11,129 nt of DNA, from assembly GCA_963743595.1 (NCBI GenBank), contig CAVURW010000247.1, forward strand, positions 1-11,129, in the 5' to 3' direction. The notes under the pieces are model-generated. The model did not search any database. It worked only from the letters and a program-made list of their open reading frames with translations, and had not been told where the DNA came from. Below, one piece after another: positions 1 through 6,500 of this stretch. Position 1 is the stretch's first letter. The number at the start of each line of letters is the position of its first letter. The position numbers and the translations under genes were made by a program. This DNA is from CAVURW01 sp963743595 (GTDB lineage Bacteria; Verrucomicrobiota; Verrucomicrobiia; Methylacidiphilales; UBA1321).

Positions 1-370
1 TCATTATTTTAGCTTCACCTGCCGACCGGCGACGGCTGACCACACTGACCACAGTTGGAACGTCTCCCAGGTGGGCGTGGCCGCCAAATCCAAATCAAAC
101 TATAATGCATGTTCTCTAGGTTGGGCGGGGACTATCATCTCGCACCACGACCGTTTTAAAATAACTTTCCTTTAGCGATTTTATCGATAACCTCAGCCGC
201 AGAAGGAAGATGGCCTTCCTAAAGATAGTTTACATCGATTTTCAGAGGAGAATCAAGCTCAACTTGCTACTTAAACTTAGAACCACATACTTTTACCTAC
301 AATCTACTGGGGATTTTGGAGGCCCCATAAACAACAAACCGGCTTGCCGTCTTGTTGCACAACTTGTATG
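1..370. other. Non-coding or unassigned left edge
   Basis: No reading frame here has a convincing start, length and composition. Small structures are visible. CTGACCACA is repeated twice in tandem at 36-53. A 6-bp hairpin lies at 204-220 (AGGAAG, 5-nt loop, CTTCCT). A 5-bp hairpin lies at 308-327 (TGGGG, 10-nt loop, CCCCA), just beyond the end of the minus-strand gene remnant at 371. None is followed by a T run on either strand, so I do not call a terminator. On the minus strand, positions 9-100 can be read as a short Trp-rich open stretch that ends in TAA near the edge. It has no start codon and I do not call it a gene. Confidence 0.5.
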
Positions 371-632
371 TCAGTGAGGGCGAGGCCCATTCCATTTCTT
401 CTCAAATTCTGCAATGACCCGCATCATTTCGTCAAAAACTGGAGCATTACCTGAAAACATTTCCTGCCGCATCTCGTCATAATCTCGGCGCCAAAATCAA
501 ACTCTTCTTCAAGCGAAAGTCGTGACACGTCTGCGAATCGTCGCCTCCTTCCTTGGACTCATCTGTCGCCCAGCGTTCAAAATAAGGTTCAACGGGGCAA
601 AAGGCAGGCTTGGTCGAGATAGTTTTACCGAT
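371..632 (-). pseudogene. Frameshifted remnant of a small unrecognised protein
   Basis: Three protein-like stretches follow one another on the minus strand in three different frames. The first (about 632 to 545) includes P-V-E-P-Y-F-E-R-W-A-T-D-E-S-K-E-G. The second (about 543 to 484) includes F-A-D-V-S-R-L-S-L-E-E-E-F-D-F-G. The third (about 490 to 374) includes D-Y-D-E-M-R-Q-E-M-F-S-G-N, then D-E-M-M-R-V-I-A-E-F-E-K-K-W-N, and ends at a TGA at 371-373. The acidic, amphipathic composition and end-to-end order suggest one gene of roughly 85 codons broken by two frameshifts. No start codon with a ribosome site is visible. It lies just downstream of the Imm11-like gene on the same strand, so it could be a decayed partner, but I do not recognise the family. 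Three chance open stretches or sequencing indels remain possible. Confidence 0.35.
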
Positions 633-643
633 CTAGTCGAGGA

Positions 644-1675
644 TTATGCTCTTGGGGATCGGATATTATTCAAAGGTACGAGTTCCTCTGGAGAAGGGCG
701 CTTTGTCCAAGGGGAATGTAGTGACTGACGGTATGGCTTTTGTTCACGGTAAAGGGCCAACCTTTGCTCTGAAAAAGCTCTGTATTTTTCTGCCAGTGCG
801 AGATCATCGAGAGACTTTATTACCCACTTCACTGCATTGTCAAAATCACCGCATTCTGCGTAAGCTGCCGCCAGGGTATCGAAGTAATTAAGATATTTCC
901 ACTCTGTGACCTGACAAGCTTTGGTTGCGTACATTACAGCCTTTTTCCCGTCCCTCAACTCAGGTTGTCCACAGGTGGCGCGGGTCCAAGCCAGTTCATT
1001 GAATGCCAAGTGATCTTTAGAATCGATCTGAATAGGATCAAAAACTAGCCCAATGATATTGGGCATGCGAATGGCGTTGACCAGGATGTCATCTACAATT
1101 AACTCCATCCGGGCGTACTTTAAACGGAAAGCATGAGCATTACCAACCGCCTCGGGTCGCATTTTGACATCCAGCAGCCCAAGGTAGTTTTTCCACGCTA
1201 TGCCTTTTTGATATAGGATCTCCGAACGTTCCTCATCCACGCAGTCCAACTCTCTGATCATATACATGAACCAATAGTCCTGACCCGGCTCCGGGAAGTT
1301 GCTGTAATCCACTTCCACTTTCATGAAGACAAAGCCGGCCGAATCTATCTGTTCAAAGATGTTTTTTAAGCGCTCGGAGATTAGCCAGGTTGTATGTCCG
1401 TCAGCTCGATAGGCGTCTTTCAATCGTTTGGGATGGCGACGAGGTTTCAGATCAAAAAAGTATCTGGGGGCAGATGAAAATTGCAGATTATTAAACGGTT
1501 TTGATGAATCCGAACCGATAATGGGAATCTTGTCCGTGGTTTCCTTTTTATTCACCCATCGAGCAATCGGGGTGGTGCCCTCGTGTTCTAATGAAGGTCG
1601 GAGGCTATAATATAGCCGACTTGTCTCCGACGCATCACTCCCTACTTCGGGTGTTTTATCTTCCTCTTTCAGCAT
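644..1675 (-). CDS. Imm11-like (DUF1629) domain fused to a TPR module
   Basis: This is a predicted cytoplasmic protein of 343 residues with no signal peptide. Residues about 60-216 resemble the Imm11/DUF1629 immunity family: an S-E-R-L segment (100-103), D-C-V-D-E-E-R-S (144-151), H-A-F-R-L (181-185), a following I-V-D-D helix (193-196) and the closing G-L-V-F-D-P (209-214). Known Imm11 members occur beside polymorphic toxins and are thought to neutralise them. Residues about 223-316 form a TPR-like helical module with N-E-L-A-W, R-D-G-K-K-A-V and D-T-L-A-A-A-Y-A-E, closing with Y-R-E-Q-K-P-Y-R. The last 27 residues are low in structure. The start is the first ATG after an in-frame stop. A GGAGG at 1678-1682 lies only 2 nt upstream, unusually close. 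No toxin gene is visible in the window. The immunity role is inferred from the family; an unrelated role for the domain is possible. Confidence 0.8.
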   Translation of the reverse strand: MLKEEDKTPEVGSDASETSRLYYSLRPSLEHEGTTPIARWVNKKETTDKIPIIGSDSSKPFNNLQFSSAPRYFFDLKPRRHPKRLKDAYRADGHTTWLISERLKNIFEQIDSAGFVFMKVEVDYSNFPEPGQDYWFMYMIRELDCVDEERSEILYQKGIAWKNYLGLLDVKMRPEAVGNAHAFRLKYARMELIVDDILVNAIRMPNIIGLVFDPIQIDSKDHLAFNELAWTRATCGQPELRDGKKAVMYATKACQVTEWKYLNYFDTLAAAYAECGDFDNAVKWVIKSLDDLALAEKYRAFSEQRLALYREQKPYRQSLHSPWTKRPSPEELVPLNNIRSPRA

Positions 1676-1800
1676 ATCCTCCCTTAAACCCGTTGAGTGT
1701 TCTCTTGCAACAGTGCATCGCGATCCTGAGGCAAGAATGTATGCAAATTTGCTTCAAGATCAAGGCGCTTTTCTGTTCCCTGATTGTTTAGTCTTCATGA

Positions 1801-1929
1801 ATTGTCGACGCCCGGACCACCCTGTCGGGCGAACGGCAGCTGCATCCTAAAGTTCCCAATGGTTATGAACGGTTTGAGATCAAGGCAGCTTCGCTCACTG
1901 TGCGCCAACTGCCCAACGAAGGAAGCTGA
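1801..1929 (+). pseudogene. C-terminal fragment of an unrecognised protein
   Basis: An open stretch of 42 codons runs from just after a TGA (1798-1800) to a TGA at 1927-1929. It has a natural-looking composition, including V-D-A-R-T-T-L-S-G-E-R, then P-N-G-Y-E-R-F-E-I-K, then A-S-L-T-V-R-Q-L-P. It contains no usable ATG, GTG or TTG near its beginning, so it cannot be a complete gene. It reads like the last beta-rich part of a larger protein whose upstream portion has been lost. I do not recognise the family. It may instead be a chance open stretch in moderately GC-rich DNA. Confidence 0.3.
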
Positions 1930-1995
1930 AGCTTCGCCAAATCCCGAAGTGACGAACAGTTAAATTGCAATAAGCTAGTACCAGAGCTTCGGGTT

Positions 1996-2027
1996 GCATA
2001 GCAGACCTCCAGGGACGCATAGCAGAC
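1996..2027. repeat. Pair of 11-bp direct repeats, 21-bp period
   Basis: GCATAGCAGAC occurs at 1996-2006 and again, without mismatch, at 2017-2027, with a 10-nt spacer. A 21-bp period puts both copies on the same face of the helix, the geometry often used by proteins that bind DNA as head-to-tail dimers, such as response regulators. The nearest divergent starts are about 320 bp away on the left and 510 bp away on the right. No third copy is seen. Confidence 0.6.
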
Positions 2028-2161
2028 GGTTGCCGAAATGCGCTCAAATCTACACTTTTGATCTGGACTTATCGGCCATAACGCGTTAACCTGTAAGTAG
2101 TTAGGTAAATTGCGGTCGGATGACTGCCTCCCGTTGGAACTCTGACGCCGAGGGTGACGTA

Positions 2162-2202
2162 CCTAGCACTTCGGACGGCTTATCAGCCGCCCTTATGCTA
2201 GG
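2162..2202. repeat. 41-nt two-tier hairpin
   Basis: The outer arms CCTAGCA (2162-2168) and TGCTAGG (2196-2202) pair perfectly over 7 bp. Inside them GGACGGC (2173-2179) and GCCGCCC (2186-2192) pair over 6 of 7 positions around a TTATCA loop. It lies 5 nt downstream of the TAA that ends the minus-strand fragment at 2208. Neither side carries a proper T run (the plus side has only CTTTGTT), so an intrinsic terminator is not firmly supported. It could be a 3' structure of the lost gene or a REP-like repeat unit. Confidence 0.6.
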
Positions 2203-2207
2203 CTTTG

Positions 2208-2312
2208 TTATGGATCGCGCCTTTGGCGCTCAATTGAATCGACCTCAATCAGTTCATAGGGTGCTTTCATAGGGAGCTTGTCGAGGAATCCGTAGTGCTC
2301 CCGTTCTGATTC
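2208..2312 (-). pseudogene. C-terminal fragment of an unrecognised protein
   Basis: An open stretch of 34 codons on the minus strand is bounded upstream by a TAA (2313-2315, inside the large inverted repeat) and ends at a TAA at 2208-2210. It reads E-S-E-R-E-H-Y-G-F-L-D-K-L-P-M-K, then Y-E-L-I-E-V-D-S-I-E-R-Q-R-R-D-P. The charged, helical composition looks natural. The only internal ATG would give a 20-residue product, so it is more likely the tail of a gene whose body was removed at the inverted repeat. The family is not recognised, and chance is possible. Confidence 0.3.
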
Positions 2313-2314
2313 TT

Positions 2315-2399
2315 AGACCATTTACGGGTAATATTCGGCAGATTGAACTGGTTCAAACACAGGTGTCCGAATGTACCGAACCTCAATCGTAAATGGTCT
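2315..2399. repeat. 85-nt nested inverted repeat
   Basis: The outer arms AGACCATTTACG (2315-2326) and CGTAAATGGTCT (2388-2399) are perfect 12-bp complements. A second tier pairs GGTAATATTCGG (2327-2338) with CCGAATGTACC (2367-2377), apart from one mismatch or bulge and a 10-nt bulge on the right. The centre holds two small dyads, TTGAAC-TG-GTTCAA (2343-2356) and ACAC-AG-GTGT (2357-2366). As RNA this would be a long stem ending in two short hairpins. As DNA it could form a cruciform or be a small non-autonomous element. It ends 138 nt before the peptidase start. It does not fit a tRNA, and the arms lack integron attC core motifs. Confidence 0.75.
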
Positions 2400-2537
2400 T
2401 ACTGATGTCTCCACAAGGTCGACATGGAAACATGTTGAGAGTGAACAATGTGCACTAAGCGCGGATGCGGGCCGCGAGTCCTCAGAGTCAGCTCGTTTTG
2501 ATTCGCCAGCATCGCTTCAATCGCTCACACTATCGGG

Positions 2538-3395
2538 ATGCGCCCGTCCCTCCGCCGGTTAGCCTGTGTGGTGAGTTTTGTTGCGATCCTTCGCACCGCC
2601 AGCGCCCAGATGGATGCTTCCTCTAAGGTGAGTAAGGCCGATATGCCGGATCTCATGGCATCCGCAAACGCCTGTATGCCGACCTCCACGACAAATCTGA
2701 TTTATTGGTTTGCCAAACATGGGTTCCCGGCGCTCATGCCAAGTGACGCGTACGGCGACGACACGGAGCGGCAACAGGCTCTGAAGAGCTGCATGCTCCA
2801 AGTGGCCGGTGGGAATTTTGATAATGGGACGAGCGCCCTGACCTTTTCGAAACAGCTTGCTGATTACGTGAAGAGCAAGGGCTACCAATGTCGCGTGGTT
2901 CCTCTCATCTTCACTCACATGCCGCTGGAGCTATCGCAATCACTGCTCGAGCAAAACGCTCGCGCGGATGTCGGGTACATCCTCCTCACGGTGGGGGGTG
3001 ATTATCTCTACCAGGGCAATCAATTTCGCATGGATCCCCGGCTTGGACACGCCATCACGCTTGTCGATTACCGGGATACTGCCGTGATTGTCGACGATCC
3101 GGCGCACTATGCGTCGCAGAGCGGACGCGTCTCCCTATCGATGGTGCCTCTGAAATCGGCCACGCTCTACAACACGGATACACGCGACGTAAAACCTGTG
3201 GACGGTTGCTACCTTCTCAAAGGCGGCCAAGTGCTGGATGGCCACGACATTCTGCTCTGGGGCGTGGTTCAAGTTGTGATCTCGAATCTACCGGTGCCTG
3301 AAAATCCGACCCAATACCCCGGAGATGCGAGTACCGTCGCCGCACCTGCCGCACCCACCCCAACGCCGCACAAACACGCTCTCGTGGCGTTTTAG
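2538..3395 (+). CDS. Secreted C39-like (papain-fold) cysteine peptidase
   Basis: This is a predicted exported protein of 285 residues. Residues 1-23 form a signal peptide (two Arg, a hydrophobic core, A-S-A before Gln24). The mature part shows the order of the C39-like peptidase family: the nucleophile motif A-C-M-P-T-S-T-T-N at Cys46, with Met where most members have Gly; the histidine motif G-H-A-I-T-L-V-D-Y at His171; and the acid V-I-V-D-D-P-A-H-Y at Asp186/187. No clear oxyanion Gln precedes the Cys, which leaves activity uncertain. The C-terminal 35 residues are rich in Pro, Ala and Thr and are probably unstructured. No Shine-Dalgarno is visible; the ATG is chosen because it gives a complete signal peptide. 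It is followed by a terminator-like hairpin, so it is probably not simply co-transcribed with the lyase. The target is unknown; it might process the secreted neighbours. Confidence 0.75.
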   Translation: MRPSLRRLACVVSFVAILRTASAQMDASSKVSKADMPDLMASANACMPTSTTNLIYWFAKHGFPALMPSDAYGDDTERQQALKSCMLQVAGGNFDNGTSALTFSKQLADYVKSKGYQCRVVPLIFTHMPLELSQSLLEQNARADVGYILLTVGGDYLYQGNQFRMDPRLGHAITLVDYRDTAVIVDDPAHYASQSGRVSLSMVPLKSATLYNTDTRDVKPVDGCYLLKGGQVLDGHDILLWGVVQVVISNLPVPENPTQYPGDASTVAAPAAPTPTPHKHALVAF

Positions 3396-3480
3396 CGAGC
3401 CTGTGGTCAAGGCTCCCGCTGTTGGCGAGTGTCTTGTGTCTTTTGGCTTTAGCCACAGCAGGCCGACCAGGTCTTTCGGC

Positions 3481-3517
3481 GTTGCCAATCTCATAAATGA
3501 AGTCGGCAACTTTTTTT
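3481..3517 (+). terminator. Terminator-like hairpin after the peptidase gene
   Basis: GTTGCC (3481-3486) and GGCAAC (3505-3510) form a perfect 6-bp stem around an 18-nt loop, directly followed by seven T (3511-3517). This is the form of a modest intrinsic terminator, 86 nt after the peptidase stop and only 34 nt before the lyase ATG. The long loop makes it weak alone, which suits a conditional terminator better than a constitutive one. Confidence 0.55.
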
Positions 3518-3549
3518 GCAACTTTTTGTTTTCTAAAAAGTTTATAAAC
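3508..3549 (+). promoter_or_regulatory. Alternative-pairing leader before the lyase gene
   Basis: GCAACTTTTT occurs twice, at 3506-3515 (the end of the terminator stem and its T run) and at 3518-3527. AAAAAGTT (3535-3542) can pair over 8 bp with AACTTTTT of either copy, at 3520-3527 (7-nt loop) or at 3508-3515. The second choice would consume part of the terminator stem, so the two structures exclude each other. A perfect palindrome, GTTTATAAAC, follows at 3540-3549, ending 2 nt before the ATG. The dyads are seen directly; the switching role is inferred. There is no Shine-Dalgarno in this leader. Confidence 0.4.
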
Positions 3550-3551
3550 AA

Positions 3552-6500
3552 ATGCTCATTCGCCTCTTTGCTTTTCGATTCACAGCCCTCGTCGTTCTTA
3601 GCAACTTTGGGTCTGGCCTCCACGCGGCGGTTTCCGTTTCGGCAGGGCCGCAATCTCAAATTGTTCAAGCGGGCACACCGATCACGTTATCGGTGGTGGC
3701 CACAGGCGCGCAGAGCTATCAGTGGTACAAAGATGGCCAACCACTGGAGGGCGCGACCGGCGCAACACTGACGATTCCGGCGGCGACAACGACCGATACG
3801 GGCCGTTTTCAGGTCGAGTTAAGCGACGGCGTTAATCGCTTCAAGTTAGCACCAGCGGTTGTCGTCGTTCGCCCAGACGCGGGCGATCCCGCCGCATTCG
3901 TCCTCAATTTGAACCAACCCTTGCCCACGGATGACAAGCAGCCGCTTATCGAGGGAGCGAACCGCGTGAAGGCCTACCTCGTGGGCGCTCCGAGGCCGAC
4001 AATCGTGGAGGGTCCGAAGCTTCTCGGCAAGGCATGGGACTTCAGCGCAACGGATGCGTGCATTGTCGTCAAGGCGTCTCCCTCCACAAAGCTCCTCGGT
4101 GATGTGGCCCATTCCACCGGATTTTCCTTCACGGCCTGGGTGGCTGGCAAGCCCGCCAGTCGGTTCCATCGGTTCACCACCTTGGTGGATGCGCAGACCA
4201 ACGATAGCGGAGGGTTCAGCTTCCCAATTGGAGATCCAGCGAAGACGGTCCCGATCTATTTAGATACGCCAAAGCAAATGGTGGATGGCGACTGGCACTT
4301 CCTCACGATCTCAATCGACTTCACTACTGACGATCGAAACATCGCAGTCTACTTGGACGGAAAACCGAACCTTGTCATGAGCCGGAAGGTGGATCAGTCC
4401 TTCATTCCCGGTGACTTTAATATCGGTGCGCGAGGGCCAAACAATGGTGGCTGCCATTTTAAAATCGCTCAGGTCGCCGCCTATCACAAAGCGCTTAGTG
4501 CTGCGGAGGTTGCAACGCTTTTCCAGTCGGGCACGGTGACGAACTACGCGCCGGTGGTTATTGCCCGAACCGATAAAAATCGCTTGGCGCTACCCGATTC
4601 CCACGTGCAACTGCTGGCTGCGGTGATGTCCGTCAATCCCACGCAGCAGATCACAGGAACGTGGTCGGCAGTTTCCGGGCCAGCGCCCGTCGCCCTCAGC
4701 AATCCTACCAGCCTCACGGGCATAGCCACGTTCACGAAACCCGGCAAGTACCTGCTTCGGTTCACGGTGAACAGCGGGACCGATTCCATCGCTCGGGACC
4801 TTCCCGTTGAGGTGGTAGAAAATCAGCCCCCTGTCCCGATGGCGTCCGTTTATCCAAAAGCAGTTTCCATTTTGCCCGCGCAGGTTGAGCTGGTCGGCGG
4901 CGCTCTGGACGACGGACTGCCAGAGGTACCGGGCCACGTGACGTTTCACTGGGAACAAGTGAGTGGCCCCGGAGCCGCGGTAATCGCCCATCCCGATGAT
5001 GTCCGGACGACCGTCACCCTGCCTCAATCCGCTCCGGGCGATTTCGTGTTTAAGCTCACCGCGAACGATGGCGCATTGTCCGCCAGCACCACAGTAACAG
5101 CCTCTGTGGTGGCGAATTTGCCGCCCACCGCATTTGCATTTTGTAAACGACCCATCATCGATTATTCCGCAACAGGCGCGAACTCGTTTGTCCTGGAATG
5201 TAAGGCCTCCGATGACCACTTGCCTGTCTCGCCAGGTGCGCTGAGTTACGCGTGGACCCAGGTTTCGGATGTCGCTGGCCAACCGAAAATCACATTCGAT
5301 TCCGTGAGTGCAGCCTCCACTACGATCACGGTTCCGGCTCCTGGCGTTTACCAGGTGCGTGTCACGGTCAGTGACGGCCAGCTCTCGACCACCTCAGATG
5401 TCTGGGTAAAAGCGGTGGGCCCGGAGGTGAGCCGCTACTTGAAATCGCCTGACTACGTCCGAGTCTTTTCCCAAACGCCTCCCCCCTTTGTGCATCCGCG
5501 AATCTTCTTCACGGATGAAGATCGGCCTGATCTTCTGAAAAAAGCGAAAACAGATCCCCTGGTTATGGCAGCAATTCAGCAGATGAAGCAGAATATTGCC
5601 CAAAGCCTGGATAACCCAAAATCGGTGTTCGGCAGGGTTTATGCGCAAATGAAACGGGGAGACACGTCGCTCGATTTCTGGGCGGTCTGTCCGACCGGGA
5701 AAGCGGATGGTCAGGTGAGTGGTGGGTTAAAGGATTTCTATTCGATCATGGCAGCCAAGTGTTACCTCACGTGGCTGGAGCCAGATCCCGCGACGTGTCG
5801 TGAAGTTGCCAAGGTCGTGGCCACGTTTGCCCGTTGTCACACGGCGGCTAAAGTTCCGCACGACGGCTTGCACCACGATGTCTTTGTGGATCTGGCCCTC
5901 TGCTACGACCTGTCCTATAACTGGATGACGGAGGACGAGCGCGCCACCACGCGAGATCTGCTGGCGTACGAGTCAAAGGGTCGCAAGACGCCGTTCTCAG
6001 ATGGGATTGATGCGGATATTTCGACGAATTGGCGCGATGCTCACGATTACGCCATCCTGCTACAAACCGCGTTAGAGGGCGAGCCCGGCTACGATCCCGC
6101 GACTACCGCCTACAATGAAGAGGCTCTCAAGATCTTCATCACGAAATGGGGCGCGAATCGCGAGGGATTTAACCGCGAAGGACCCGGTTACTTTAGCCTG
6201 GGAATGGGTACCGGTTCGCTCGCTGCTTACGCCCTCTCTCGCCGAGGCGAAAACCTAGCTGTCACCACGAACCTCTCGCAGTGCACGCTGGAGCATTTCT
6301 ATTACATCTCACCCGATACCAAGTTCATGTGGGGGCATGGCGACGCCGAGACCTGGGGAGGAGGGCCGCTTTACGCCGTGTTGAAAAGCTTTTACCCCAC
6401 CGATCCCATGGTCGATTTCAATTTCCGCTCGTCCCAGACAGAAGTTCCGATCGTGAAGAACCAGCCGCTTACCGCAGCCATTTTCGGCGAAAATCCGCTC

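Larger units (their letters stand above)
1676..2537. other. Gene-poor stretch with gene fragments and dyad symmetries
   Basis: No intact gene is supported here. The stretch holds two short orphan coding fragments on opposite strands (1801-1929 plus, 2208-2312 minus), an 11-bp direct repeat pair (1996-2027), a perfect 10-bp palindrome TAACGCGTTA at 2079-2088, a 41-nt hairpin (2162-2202) and an 85-nt nested inverted repeat (2315-2399). It separates the minus-strand Imm11-like gene from the plus-strand peptidase and lyase genes, so it must contain promoters for both directions. I could not identify a clear -35/-10 pair. The mix of fragments suggests past insertion or deletion. No transposase remnant or target duplication is visible. 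Confidence 0.5.

Noticed and set aside
2079..2399. Integron-like attC sites, suggested by several hairpins and gene fragments ending in TAA next to a dyad
   Set aside because: GTTAGGT near 2100 fits one half-site, but no partner core of the form R-Y-Y-Y-A-A-C is found at a suitable distance and no integrase is present.
2315..2399. tRNA-like fold, because of a GGTTCAA segment and branched pairing
   Set aside because: The stem lengths, lack of a 7-bp acceptor stem and absence of an anticodon arm do not fit a tRNA.
2371..2562. 63-codon plus-strand ORF overlapping the start of the peptidase gene
   Set aside because: Ser-rich composition with no recognisable motif or ribosome site, and it begins inside the inverted repeat; most likely chance.
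3516..3548. Promoter with TTGCAA and TATAAA boxes before the lyase
   Set aside because: The spacing is too long (21 nt), and a -10 box ending 3 nt before the ATG would place the transcription start inside the coding sequence.
3325..3771. 148-codon plus-strand ORF bridging the peptidase and lyase genes
   Set aside because: It overlaps the ends of both real genes in another frame and runs through the terminator-like hairpin; its composition is Arg/Pro/Ser-rich without motifs.
4590..5282. Long antisense ORF inside the first lyase gene
   Set aside because: It lies opposite well-supported PKD-like coding sequence, and its translation is Arg/Gly/His-rich as expected of a shadow frame.
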